NCBI GenBank assembly: GCA_002077045.2
Contig: KZ111149.1
Coordinates: forward strand, 1,090,915 to 1,154,914
Length of the DNA stretch: 64,000 nucleotides
DNA from: Rachicladosporium sp. CCFEE 5018
Lineage: Eukaryota > Ascomycota > Dothideomycetes > Cladosporiales > Cladosporiaceae
Reading direction: 5' to 3'
Shown here: positions 8,890-19,399 of the stretch, one piece after another
Position numbering within the stretch: position 1 is the first letter of the stretch
How the letters are laid out: each line of letters starts with the position of its first letter
The notes under the pieces: generated by a model
Database searches by the model: none
Told to the model about the DNA's origin: nothing
The model's input: only the letters and a program-made list of their open reading frames with translations
Position numbers and translations under genes: made by a program

Positions 8890-11388
8890 ATGGCCGACGT
8901 GAACAACACCGCCCTCGCCCCCGCGATCCTCACTCATCTCAAATCTGGCACCTACCCCTCCTCCCCCTCCCTCTCCTCCGCCCCTCTCACCTCCGATACC
9001 CTGCCAAGTATCATCTCCTCACTCCGCGCCGAGCAAGAGACTCTCAAGATTTCCATCCGCCAACTCAGCCGGAATGCTGCGCCGGACATCGATACCTGGA
9101 TTACTCGCGCGCGCGATCTACAAGCCGATATTTTGAGGAGCAGGGAGACGGCTCGAGAGATTGTCAAGGAGGCTGAGAGGGTTAAGGAGTTGAGGGAGGG
9201 GGCGGAGGAGAGAGGACGGAAGGTTAGACTGTTGGAAGCGGAGGTGGGGTTTAGTGAGAGACTTGGGGAGGGGTTGAGGGGGTTTGGGGAGGTGAATCAG
9301 GGTGTTGTTGTGGTGAGGGAGCATGTCTTGGCGGGAAGGCTGAGGCATGCTGTGGAGGGGCTGGAGACGGTCGAGACTGGTGTGGAGGATCTGGGCAATA
9401 CGGGCTTCGAAGGCACGAGGGCATTTGGCGTGCTGCAGGAGAGGGTCAGGGGCGCGAGAGAAGATCTTGTCGAACGTGTGAGCGAGGCTTGGGGACAGCT
9501 TGTCGTTGCTGAACCTAGTGAGGGAGATAAGAGTCGACTCCCGCTGCGAAAACAGCTGGGCAATCATCCAGATGTCACTCTGAGAGGTGTGCTCGACGCG
9601 GCCGAGCGACTGGGTCTGGCTGAGCAATATGCGAAACGATTGACGACGAACATCGACCGGACTATGCTCAGACCGCTGCTGAGCAAGGGAAGGTATGGGG
9701 AGTCAGGCAAGATCACGGTCTCCAGTACCACACCAGATGCATTGGAATGCACGCCGGACTCCCAGGTCATCGACACTGCGTCGATACTCGGTAGCATGAA
9801 AGCTCTTTTGAGTCATCTACATTCTCGATTGCCACATCAAAGCGGCATCCAGTACCCCGCCACATTCATGCCAGTGCTTATCTCACGACTCGAAGAACAC
9901 TGGCTTGAACCTTCAGTCCCGCTGGATATGTCTCGTACCGACGAATTCGAGGTCACGCTGACAGAGCTGTTGAGCTTTGCCGACTTCATCGACAGCCTTC
10001 AGTGGTATGGTGCTGATCAGCTACGCCAATGGGTGGAAGGTGCACCCAGAGCGTGGCTGACAAAGAGGCGAGAGACGCTACTGGGAGACGTACGGAATCT
10101 GGTCTTCTCGGGATCGCAGGAGAGGAAGATTGTCGAGCGAGTTGAGACTGAGATGGTCGGTAAAGATGACGCGTTCGCGACCAGTGGCAACGGTGGAGAC
10201 GACGATTGGGACAGTGCATGGGAGGAGCCCAGCGAAGGTTCATCTGAGAGGACTGATGTGGCGCCTGCATCTGCTGCAGCTCCAAGTCGAGCGCCGATCG
10301 AGGACGACGAAGCTAGTGCATGGGACACGGACCATCTGGATGACAAGCCCGATGAGACAGGAGAGGAAGCTTGGGGTTGGGGCGATGGCGACGATGCAAA
10401 CAAGCCTCCAAGTCCGATTGCCACCCACGCAGCTCCAGTGCAGACTAATGGCATCGCGCCTGCTCAACCTCAGCAACGTGAAGTCACTCTCCGCGAGTCC
10501 TACACTACGACAGCCGTCCCATCCGCGCTCTTATCCCAAATCCAAGTCGTCATAAAAGACGCCCAGACACTGTTCGGTCCCGAGTACGCAGAGTCGCCTA
10601 TCGCTCCCGCTGCTCAAGGTCTGTATACTTTGCCCACTCTCGCTCTAGCAATCTACCGCGCGACGGCTCCGACAGCCTACGCCAAGATCCCAGTCGGCAA
10701 CATGCTGATCTATAACGACGCTACCTGCCTCTCCGCCTCTCTGCTCGCATGGCAAGCAAACACACCGCGCTCCTCTCGCCTGCGCCTGGAAGCTGATACA
10801 AACGCCCTCGAAACCTTTGCAAAGCGTGCGTATACCGCTGAGCTGGACGCCCAACGTACGATTCTTCGAGACTTGCTGGACGGCGCTCAGGGCTTCGCAG
10901 ACTGCACCGTGCAGCCCAACAAAGCCGAGTGCGAGAGCGCTGTTCAGCAGGTTGTCGATCGCATGCACGAAGTCCACGCCCTGTGGAAGCCCATCCTCGC
11001 GCCCTCTGCTTTACTTCAATCGCTAGGCTCACTCCTCTCAAGCATCATCGGCAAGATCACTCTCGAGGTTGAGGAGCTGGCTGACATTGCCGAAGCGGAC
11101 TCCAAGCAGCTTAGACTCTTGTGCGACAGGATCTCAAGCCTGAAGTCATTGTTTGTAGCGAGCGAGGGCGCTACGGATATGACATTCATCTACTGTCCGC
11201 CCTGGCTGAAGTTCCAGTACTTGGGTGAGATCTTGGAGAGCAGTCTCGCGGACATCAGGTACATGTGGAGTGAAGGCGAACTGAGCTTGGAGTTCGAGGG
11301 GGAGGAAGTTGTGGAGCTGATCGAGGCGCTTTTTGCGGAAAGTGACTTGAGGAGAAGGGCTGTTGGTGAGATCAGGAGAGGCACATAG
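8890..11388 (+). CDS. ZW10/Dsl1-family vesicle tethering protein
   Basis: This single exon encodes 832 residues. The family works at the ER as part of the Dsl1/NRZ tether that captures COPI vesicles from the Golgi; in animals ZW10 also acts at kinetochores. Visible features are an N-terminal helical and coiled-coil half (residues 35-210), a ZW10-like middle, and an acidic tryptophan-rich segment at residues 438-503 with WDSAW, AWDTD and AWGWGDGDD. A helical C-terminal half with a typical late PPWLKFQYLGEILE motif follows. The acidic Trp segment resembles the coatomer-binding lasso of yeast Dsl1, so a vesicle role is more likely than a kinetochore role (inference). Confidence 0.85.
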   Translation: MADVNNTALAPAILTHLKSGTYPSSPSLSSAPLTSDTLPSIISSLRAEQETLKISIRQLSRNAAPDIDTWITRARDLQADILRSRETAREIVKEAERVKELREGAEERGRKVRLLEAEVGFSERLGEGLRGFGEVNQGVVVVREHVLAGRLRHAVEGLETVETGVEDLGNTGFEGTRAFGVLQERVRGAREDLVERVSEAWGQLVVAEPSEGDKSRLPLRKQLGNHPDVTLRGVLDAAERLGLAEQYAKRLTTNIDRTMLRPLLSKGRYGESGKITVSSTTPDALECTPDSQVIDTASILGSMKALLSHLHSRLPHQSGIQYPATFMPVLISRLEEHWLEPSVPLDMSRTDEFEVTLTELLSFADFIDSLQWYGADQLRQWVEGAPRAWLTKRRETLLGDVRNLVFSGSQERKIVERVETEMVGKDDAFATSGNGGDDDWDSAWEEPSEGSSERTDVAPASAAAPSRAPIEDDEASAWDTDHLDDKPDETGEEAWGWGDGDDANKPPSPIATHAAPVQTNGIAPAQPQQREVTLRESYTTTAVPSALLSQIQVVIKDAQTLFGPEYAESPIAPAAQGLYTLPTLALAIYRATAPTAYAKIPVGNMLIYNDATCLSASLLAWQANTPRSSRLRLEADTNALETFAKRAYTAELDAQRTILRDLLDGAQGFADCTVQPNKAECESAVQQVVDRMHEVHALWKPILAPSALLQSLGSLLSSIIGKITLEVEELADIAEADSKQLRLLCDRISSLKSLFVASEGATDMTFIYCPPWLKFQYLGEILESSLADIRYMWSEGELSLEFEGEEVVELIEALFAESDLRRRAVGEIRRGT

Positions 11389-11470
11389 TGAAGCCATAGC
11401 TTGGACACCGCCATATATGCGGAAGTCAATGCATTCGTACACTACACTACACCCCTCCCCCTCTGCTCCA

Positions 11471-12241
11471 CTACCGCGCATTTTTCCTCTCAGTCGCTGC
11501 CCTCTTAGCCCTCACCTCCGCCTTCCTTCTCTCCCCCCCATCAACCTTATGCCCCCTCCGATTCTCCCACAACCCCTCTGTCACCCTTATCCTCGCCACC
11601 CCAGGGTGTCCCTTAACATACTCCACGCCCCTTCCCGCTATCACACCCCCTTGCACGAATTTCACGCCCTCCACCGGCCGCGCATCCCTAGCGTCCACCC
11701 GTGGCGCAACAGCAATCGGCAACTCTGCCACATCCTCCCCTTCAGCTTTCGGGTTCGCCGGATCGGGAAGCGCGGCGACGCTTATGGGCGTGTTGACCAC
11801 GACTTTCCGGACGCCTTCACTCTTAGACACCGTCGCTTCCCGATCCCCCGGTTTCTGACTCTCCACCTCCACAACCCTCAGCTCCGCCACGCCTTTCTCC
11901 ACGTACGTCAGATCCCCGCCTATGCCCATGATTCCATTCCGGTACCGATCCCGCCACCACAGCAAGTATTTCCGCGCGCGGGCTGGTTCGACGCCGGCTT
12001 CTCGTAGTTGGCTGGAGGTGTATGTGAAGAGCGCGGGCCAGGAGGGGATTTTGGAGGCGTGCGCGCTGAGGTTTCGGCCTATGAGGGTGAGGAAGGCGGT
12101 GGAGTCGGGCACGAAGGGGGTGGGTTTGGGTATTGAGGGCGTGGAGGGGGAGCCGGCGTGGAGAGCTCGTCGGAGGTGCGGCCGGAGAACGTGTGGGGAA
12201 GGAGGGTGAGTGAGGAGGGTGAGGGGGCGTTTGGATGCCAT
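11471..12241 (-). CDS. Mitochondrial small ribosomal subunit protein mS41 (IGR motif)
   Basis: This single exon encodes 256 residues. mS41 (yeast Fyv4) belongs to the mitochondrial small ribosomal subunit. The N-terminus is basic, lacks acidic residues and is rich in Arg, Ser and Thr (first 35 residues), as expected for a mitochondrial presequence. The IGR domain follows: FLTLIGRNLSAHASKI (residues 50-65), then LREAGVEPARARKYLLWW, which is the family's sterile-alpha-like core. The C-terminal half is basic and poorly conserved. Convergent with ZW10, whose stop is only 82 bases away, and divergent from KIN28. The start is ATG 12241. Confidence 0.85.
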   Translation of the reverse strand: MASKRPLTLLTHPPSPHVLRPHLRRALHAGSPSTPSIPKPTPFVPDSTAFLTLIGRNLSAHASKIPSWPALFTYTSSQLREAGVEPARARKYLLWWRDRYRNGIMGIGGDLTYVEKGVAELRVVEVESQKPGDREATVSKSEGVRKVVVNTPISVAALPDPANPKAEGEDVAELPIAVAPRVDARDARPVEGVKFVQGGVIAGRGVEYVKGHPGVARIRVTEGLWENRRGHKVDGGERRKAEVRAKRAATERKNAR

Positions 12242-12520
12242 CGTTTGGGTGATGTTTGGGTGAATCTGTGTTGGCCGTGTTCGCGGTACTGTAGTCGATC
12301 TTCAAACTTCGAGGTTCAATGTTCGGGAGTGCCAAGACGTTCGTCAACTTAAGCAAGGTACACTTCACTTTTCCAGAGCACATGTCAACGTCTGATGCAC
12401 TTTCAAGTGAATGGCAGGTGCTCTGCAACAGATGGGCGATGGCACGAGCGATGAGGGTCGAACATCTGCGTAGACCATGATCATTCGAGGGCGATTTCCA
12501 TCAACGCGAACACAGCAGTG

Positions 12521-13747
12521 ATGTCTCTCAGATCACCAGCCTACGGTGTGCCACCTGAGCCACCCCTGAAGCGACAGAGGCTCGCTGGCAGCGCGTTGTC
12601 CGAGTCGAAAACGATGACGACCCGAACAGCAGCACCCATGGCCGATCTCTCGGAGCAACTCGACATGCAGGAGCGAAAGAAGTACTCGAAAGGCAAGACT
12701 CTAGGTCGCGGCACCTACGCCGACGTCTTCCTCGCGACTCTCAAAAGTGATCCGACGAAGACGTTCGCCATCAAGAAGATCCGCATCGCCGCTGAGCAGG
12801 ATAGAATCGGCATCAGCTACGACACGCTGCGAGAAATTCGATGTCTACAGGAACTTGATCACCCTAACATTATCAAGCTGTACTCCGTCTTCAGCACTAA
12901 AGACCAGAATCTCAATCTTGTTCTAGAGAATTTGCCGCGTGGTGATCTGAAGCAGCTCTATCTCGACGCTACGATACGCTACAGCCCAGCTGATATCAAG
13001 GCATGGATGCTCATGGTGATGCGAGGAATGTGGTTCTGTCACTCGAGCTTCATCCTGCATCGTGATATCAAGCCTGACAACATTCTCATCGCATCGAACG
13101 GCGAAGTCAAGATCGCCGATTTTGGTCTTGCGCGAACATTTGTAGATCCGGGACAAAAGCGAGCGATGACTCACGAAGTAATCACGCTGTGGTACCGTCC
13201 GTTGGAGTTGCTGTTCAAGGCACCCTACTATGGCGGCGCAGTGGACATCTGGTCTTGCGCCTGCGTCTTCGCTGAGTTGGTCCTGCGTCAGCCATTCCTA
13301 CCTGCACCCACGGAGAGCAGTCTCAGTCAAATCCGCACGATCTGCGAGCGCGTCGGCTCACCGACCGAGGACAATTGGCCTGGTGTTAGTAAGCTGCCGG
13401 ATTACGTAGCGACATCTGAGGTCACCCCACAGCGCACACGTGCAGCCTGGCTTGCCGAATTTCGCATATTGGGCGAGCAGGGTGCTGAGCTGCTGTCGAA
13501 GATGCTCGCCTTAGATCCGAACAAGCGACTGAGTGCAGAGCAGACTCTGAGGCACCCCTACTGGACTTCAGCGCCACGTCCTACTTCTCTGGAGCTTCTG
13601 CCGAAGAAGGGAGGAGGACTGGAGACCATGGGCAAGGATCTCACTCGGCGAGGAGGCGAGCTGCCAGTGAGGGAGAACGGAGAGGCAAAGAATGGAAGGG
13701 CTGATGGTGTGGCGCGCAAGATCGACTTTGGTGGCGGTCTGCGGTGA
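12521..13747 (+). CDS. KIN28: CDK7/KIN28-type cyclin-dependent kinase
   Basis: 408 residues from ATG 12521; ATGs at codons 32 and 40 are alternative starts closer to the kinase domain. KIN28 is the TFIIH kinase that phosphorylates the RNA polymerase II C-terminal domain. The glycine loop is LGRGTYADVF (61-70), the lysine is in AIKK (85), the cyclin-binding helix is near 95-110, the catalytic loop is HRDIKPDN (180-187) and DFG is at 200-202. The activating Thr is in RAMTHEV (217), aligning with CDK7 T170. The usual RAPE motif reads WYRPLELL (224-231), an unusual change. The C-terminal 60 residues are Gly-rich and probably disordered. CDK7 is preferred over other CDKs because of the MTHEV loop and ELLF. 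Confidence 0.85.
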   Translation: MSLRSPAYGVPPEPPLKRQRLAGSALSESKTMTTRTAAPMADLSEQLDMQERKKYSKGKTLGRGTYADVFLATLKSDPTKTFAIKKIRIAAEQDRIGISYDTLREIRCLQELDHPNIIKLYSVFSTKDQNLNLVLENLPRGDLKQLYLDATIRYSPADIKAWMLMVMRGMWFCHSSFILHRDIKPDNILIASNGEVKIADFGLARTFVDPGQKRAMTHEVITLWYRPLELLFKAPYYGGAVDIWSCACVFAELVLRQPFLPAPTESSLSQIRTICERVGSPTEDNWPGVSKLPDYVATSEVTPQRTRAAWLAEFRILGEQGAELLSKMLALDPNKRLSAEQTLRHPYWTSAPRPTSLELLPKKGGGLETMGKDLTRRGGELPVRENGEAKNGRADGVARKIDFGGGLR

Positions 13748-14388
13748 TGATAATATCGCGAAGACTCCAGTCTCTTGAACTTTCGGACGAAGGTTGGCGC
13801 TGGTATCGTTCGATGTGCACATTGGGGCCTATTGCAGTTGTCACAAACGCGGCGCCACCTACGCTCGCCCCAGCTGCTGTCGGACACGAACATGAGTGTT
13901 GCTTCAGCGGTCCAAAGCTTGACGGAGCTTGGGACTAATGCAAGTGCTTGATCGCTGGAACACGTCGCACTGGCGAAGATTACAAGTACCTATGCAATGA
14001 TGCCGACGATGGAACAGACTATTCGACGGACAACATCAGCGCTGGAGGACGAAGCTCTATCAGACTAAAGACCATGCTGGCGGTTAGAATAAAGTTTTGT
14101 GGTGTCGATGCGCAATCGACTCAAGGCGAACGTATAAGCAACTTGTCCATCTGACGACCCGACCAGCATCATCTACATTGTTTGCCTCCATCAGTATAGA
14201 AGGATCTGAAGAACGTCTTGAGTTGCTTTCTTAGTACTGCCCCGCAAGTACATCAGACTTCAGAGCCGAGGCAAATTGGCCCAAGTCAGACGACTCTCGA
14301 ACATGCCATACACTGTAGTAAGACACTCTAGGATGTTGCAGATACTACCACTGTCTGCTCAATTGGCTGTGAGAGGTTGGCAGAAGTG
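13748..14388. other. Intergenic region KIN28 to FAT1
   Basis: This 641-base region holds the KIN28 3' end and the FAT1 promoter. I see no convincing gene. Confidence 0.5.
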
Positions 14389-16385
14389 ATGGCTGGTACG
14401 TTGGGGTGACATCCATGCTCGACTCCGCTTTACTAATATCTGCAAAGTACCGGCTGTGGCAGCGGGTCTGGCAGGCCTCACAGCAGCAGCTGCATATCTG
14501 GATGCCAAATATCACATCCGCCATGATCTACGTGCAGGCAGCCTCGAAGCCGCTGCCATTGACGGCATGCAATTTGTCACTCAGCGTCAGATAGCGAATA
14601 GATTGCTACTGTACCACGTCCTTGAAGACCATGCCAACGGCAAATTCGCCAGCAACCTCTTTCTGGAGTACGAAGGTAGGACCTGGACGTATAAGGCGTT
14701 CCACGACGATGTCCAACGTGTGGGCAACTGGTTGCTCAATGATCTCGATGTTCAGAAGGGCGAGATGGTCGCTTTGAACGGCCCGAACTCAGCGGAGTAC
14801 TTGATCTTGTGGTTTGCTCTCGACGGTATCGGTGCACGGCAAGCGTTGATCAATTGCAATTTGACGGGAGAAGCCTTGCAGCATTGCGTGAGGGTACGTT
14901 CGAACTTCTCGAGGCGTTTATGTCCCAGACTAAGTCATCTCTTAGATCTGCTCAGCGCGATACATGCTCACTGAGCGGTCCCTGCAACCACTCGTCGAGT
15001 CTTCTATTGCGGCGCTCGACGAGGCGAAGGTACAGGTAGTGTACTTCGATGAAGCATTTGTTTCCTCTCTTCCCTCCGGTCCGCCCCTACCCGAAGATCG
15101 ACGTACCGGCATACAGGTCTCCGATACGAAAGGCCTGATCTACACCTCCGGCACGACCGGCTTGCCAAAAGGCACAATCCTTCGTACCGGCCGTTGGCTT
15201 CTCACAGCGCGCAGCATGGCCACCTACCTCGAGCTGAAGCCCTCGGACAAGTTCTACACATGCTTGCCTCTCTACCATGGCGCTGCGCAAGGTCTCTGTA
15301 CGACGCCAGTACTGTGGGCTGGAGCATCAATGACTCTAGGTCGCAAGTTCTCGCACAAAACGTTCTGGCCTGAGGTCTCCGCCAGTCGAGCGAACAGACT
15401 TCAGTACGTGGGCGAGCTGTGCAGATATCTCGTCAATGCTCCACCGCATCCTCTCGAGCGACAGCATCGCGTCAACGAAGCATGGGGTAACGGCATGCGA
15501 CCGGACGTCTGGGAACGCTTTCGATCGAGATTCAATATACCAGTGATACATGAGCTGTACGCTGCGACTGATGGCATGGGCTCGACCTTCAACGCGAACC
15601 GGGGTGATTTCTCACGCAGTGCAATCGGAGTCAGAGGTGCACTGTGGGACTATCGCAACAGTGCGAACCAAGTTCGCCTACGTATCGATCCAGACACCGA
15701 GGATTTGATTCGAGACTCTGCTGGGCAAGTGGTGAAGAGTGCTGTCGACGAGCCTGGGGAGGTCGTTCACAAGATCGACCCGCTGATGAAGGAGTCAGCC
15801 TTCGCAGGTTACTACCAGAATGCCTCATCCACCGAGAAGCGTTGGATGAGGGACGTCTTCGCGAAGGGCGATCTATGGTTCCGAAGCGGCGATGTGATGC
15901 GTCAGGACCACGACGGACGAGTCTACTTCGTGGACAGACTAGGCGACACATTCCGATGGAAGTCTGAGAATGTGTCTACCAATGAAGTCGCCGACGTCGT
16001 AGGGGCATTCCACCAGATCGACGAAGCGAACGTATACGGTGTTGCTGTTCCGAACGCTGATGGCAGATGTGGATGCGCGGCTGTAGTCTTGACTGCAGGC
16101 ACGAGCGCCGACGCCTTGGATCTGGCTGGACTGGCGAGGCACGTTGTGGAGCGGCTGCCGAGGTATGCTGTGCCAATCTTTCTGCGGGTGACGGCTGCAC
16201 TATCGTATACGGGCACGTTCAAGGTGCAGAAAGGCCAGGCGAAGCGAGAGGGTATCGATCTTGACCTCATTGAGAAGAGTGGTGGGGAAAATCGCATGTT
16301 CTGGCTACGACCTGGTGGCTCTGCTTATGAGCCGTTCACAAGGCAGTGCTCGCTAGAGCTACAAGATGGCAAAGTAAGACTCTGA
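14389..16385 (+). CDS. FAT1: FAT1-like very-long-chain acyl-CoA synthetase / fatty acid transporter
   Basis: Exons 14389-14395, 14448-14893 and 14946-16385 give 630 residues. The family activates long and very long fatty acids with ATP and CoA at ER, peroxisome or lipid-droplet membranes. The first exon is only 7 bases (ATGGCTG). Its 52-base intron has GTACGT and CTAAT signals and yields MAVPAVAAGLAGLTAAAAYL, a plausible N-terminal membrane segment. The second intron (GTACGT to CTTAG) joins HCVR to ICSARY. The AMP-binding signature YTSGTTGLPKG is at residues 217-227; the later GDLWFRSGDV and FVDRLGDTFRWKSENVST motifs are typical of the FATP/FAT1 branch. Longer single-frame starts (GTG 14456) are rejected because they lack ATG. 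Confidence 0.88.
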
Positions 16386-17370
16386 GCGAGGTTCGAGATC
16401 GTAACCATGCTCGGTTGCTGCTGCACCGCAGTGACTGATAGAGACGCTCTCAGGTCTGCTCTCCGAGCGTTGAGCATGACTTCTGCTTTCGGCAACGATC
16501 TAGCGGTTCCGCTCCTTCCTCTGCTTGCTACACAAATCTTGCTCGCACGCCGAGGTTAGGAGGGAGGTATGGTCAGAGTGTGAATGTCAGTGTCACCTGT
16601 CAGTCATTCTAGAAGCCCTCTACATTCTACCGGCTGGGCATCGAGGCTAAGCTATTGCCAAAGTAATTCAAGTAGTGCCACCAACAGAGTGCTCTTTGCG
16701 CGTATCTAGGTGATCCGGGGTCAATACTGTGGAGCAGACCCCTTTGCCACTGTTAAGACTAGTAGTACGTCCTTGGCAGTAATATATTTCACACGGCTAT
16801 TTAGTCCCTCGTGGTCCTCGGAATCAAACTCGCCGCAAACGACAGGGCTTCGCCCGTGCTCGTTCGAGACTGATGCGATGGAACGGGCCTCCCCGCTTGA
16901 GTTTCACCTCCGCCTCCACATCTCCCGACGAGATTCCCTGCATTGCTACTACCGACATGTACGCGCGCAAACGAGCTGTAGCAATCAATGCAAAGTGCAT
17001 CACCTCACTGATGTCCGAGTCGCCACGAGATCACGTTGCACGATTCGCGAGTACCCCAGGACGATCTACACGTGGTCAAATCTTAAGCCATCACGCGGCG
17101 CTACGTTCGCTGCGCGCCTCGCGCTGGGTAAATGGGGCTTCGCGGTCCGTCCTAGCCATGTCTCTGTACTTCGACTGTCGTTTCAGAAGTATCGCTTCCA
17201 GACTCAAGTCCATAGCGGACCGACCGAGATTGCAAGAGATGCTCCTCCGTTGTGGGAAGCATATATAGATACTGTAGGTAAACCATCCCCGTCAGTTCGA
17301 TCGATCACCACTTTCATTCATTCACACACGAGTCTACTACAACTGAAACGCCTGGAGCGATTCTTTCAAC
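16386..17370. promoter_or_regulatory. FAT1 3' region and xylanase promoter
   Basis: This 985-base region contains a TATATA box at about 17261-17268, roughly 105 bases before the xylanase ATG. A GGCTAA hexamer at about 16645 matches the core of the fungal XlnR/Xyr1 site but could be chance. A 246-codon frame across 16710-17450 has no family features and overlaps the xylanase start. Confidence 0.45.
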
Positions 17371-18774
17371 ATGTTGTTCACACAGTCATTCGCTGCACTT
17401 TCTGTGCTGTCGCTCGCGTCAGCGACTGCTATTCCTGCTGGCCTCTCTGAGCGCGCCGCTTCCAACAGCATTGATGCTGCATTCAAGAAGCATGGCAAGA
17501 AGTTAGTGGTGCCTCGATGTACTCATGAGGATCTCGCGCTGACAATCACAGATACTGGGGCACTTGCGCCGACTCAGGCACCCTCAGCAACTCCGGCACC
17601 GCCGGCACGATCCAGCAAGACTTCGGTCAGGTCACTCCCGAGAACTCGATGAAGTGGGACGCCATTGAGCCATCGCGTGGTCAATTCAGCTTCTCTGGTG
17701 CGGACTACCTCGCCAACTGGGCGGCCACGAACAACAAGCTCGTCCGTGGCCACAACTTGCTCTGGCACTCGCAGCTACCAAGCTGGGTCAGCGCAATCTC
17801 GGACAAGAACACCTTGATCTCGGTCGTGCAAAATCACGTCACGACTGAGGCCACGCGCTACAAGGGCAAGTTCTACGCTGTAAGTTGTCTCTGGATGTAC
17901 TCTGGCTAGAATGAAGCTGACGCTCTTCAAAGTGGGACGTGACCAACGAGATCTTCAACGAGGACGGAACGCTGAGAAGCGATGTCTTCCTCAATGTCAT
18001 CGGCGAGGACTATGTCAGCATCGCCTTCAAGGCCGCGCGTGCTGCGGATCCGTACGCCAAGTTGTACATCAACGACTACAACCTCGACAGCGCCACCTAC
18101 GCTAAGACCACCGGTTTGATCAAGTACGTGAAGAAGTGGATCGCCGCGGGTGTTCCCATCGATGGTATCGGCTCGCAATGCCATCTCTCCGCTGGCTCGC
18201 AGTTCCCCGGCTCCACCACCCAGGATGGTGCCCTTTCTGCCCTCTGCGCCGCTGCCTCCGAGTGTGCCGTTACTGAGCTCGACATCGTTGGCGCTGCCCC
18301 ATCCGATTACTTGAACGTTGTGAAGGCTTGCTTGGCACAGAGCAACTGTGTCGGCATCACCAGCTGGGGTGTTCGTGACCAGGACTCTTGGCGATCATCC
18401 AACAGCCCGCTTTTGTTCGATAACAGCTTCGCACCAAAGGCCGCATACAACTCCATCATCTCGTACCTCGGTGCGGCTGCCGTCTCTACCACCACGAGCC
18501 AGGCGGCATCGTCTACCTCTGCTCCGGCCACGACCACCAAGCCAGCCTCGACTACGCTGCCACCACGACCACAGCCGCTGCTACGACCACCGCAGCAAGC
18601 TCCGGAGGTGCAGCTCAGTGGGGACAGTAAGTCAACCATGTCAACTCATGCTACGTGCAGTACGCATACTAACACCTTCACAGGTGCGGTGGTACCGGAT
18701 GGACCGGCGCCACATCGTGCGCGAGCCCTTACACTTGCCACGTGATCAACCCTTACTACAGCCAGTGCTACTAG
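17371..18774 (+). pseudogene. GH10 endo-1,4-beta-xylanase with C-terminal CBM1, frameshifted in the linker
   Basis: Exons 17371-17501, 17552-17879, 17933-18626 and 18684-18774, with clean donors (GTTAGT, GTAAGT, GTAAGT) and CTGAC/CTAAC branches. It is a secreted enzyme cutting xylan in plant walls: signal peptide MLFTQSFAALSVLSLASATA, then a GH10 barrel with acid/base Glu in WDVTNE (159) and nucleophile Glu in VTELDIV (268). A Ser/Thr/Ala linker leads to a fungal cellulose-binding CBM1 (AQWGQ, then CGGTGWTG and YYSQCY). Between about 18546 and 18560 the linker changes frame by one base, so the CBM1 is not translated in the catalytic frame. The catalytic domain is intact, so a shortened enzyme is possible. 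It may also be a sequencing error in the repetitive linker. Confidence 0.85.
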
Positions 18775-19399
18775 AGGATGTATGAAGGAGGCTGGGAATA
18801 TACATAGCTCGTTACTTCTTTGGCTTTCATAGTCACACAAGCAACCTTTTTGCCATTTGCAATTTTGTTCAAGTTGCTTTCTTCACGCCTCACGCCTTGA
18901 CGAGATCACTGCTGCCGTCGATTGGTCTGCGACAGTAAGATGCTATGCTGCTACCCTCACGATCAGTTAGGAAGTTATGCAGTCGCAGCAAGTCGTGAGC
19001 GTCTTGTCTTTGACAGTGCGTTCTGCTTTCGCTATCTTGCCTTCTCGATTTGAAGGTCGCCATTTGCTTCAGTAACCGAGCCGGAGGAATACTGATATAT
19101 TCGAACTTCGAAGGCGCTATAGCTGAGTGAATGAGCTGGGTATTCTGCCGATTGCTCTGTGTCTAGTTCTTCCCGTACATCCGGGCGCCATCATTAAATG
19201 AGTTGCGCGGTTCATGCCGTCCTATGCCACACCTTGCCACTCCTTTCCCATCTGCGTGCACATGACCTGGCCGCTTCAATGTTCGCGCCACGAGGAGTGA
19301 AGACCGAAAGCCAGCACATCGCCTCTTCCTACGTCTCCCATACTGCAGCGTATCGTCCCTTAGGGCAGACCGTCGATTTCTCGCCACTTTCGGCTCACA
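18775..19399. other. Convergent intergenic region containing the left edge of the 17-kb repeat
   Basis: This lies between the xylanase and HSPA12-like 3' ends. The repeat starts at 18959 with no terminal repeats or target-site signs visible. I see no gene. The sequence matches 36031-36471 with scattered single-base differences. Confidence 0.6.

Noticed and set aside
11363..12007. 214-codon plus-strand frame opposite mS41
   Set aside because: Shadow of mS41; Pro/His-rich with no recognisable domain.
16710..17450. 246-codon plus-strand frame upstream of the xylanase
   Set aside because: It overlaps the xylanase TATA box and start in another frame; composition is not protein-like.
18959..18980. 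Transposon boundary at the repeat edge
   Set aside because: No inverted repeats, target duplications or transposase genes; the edge is a contig end.
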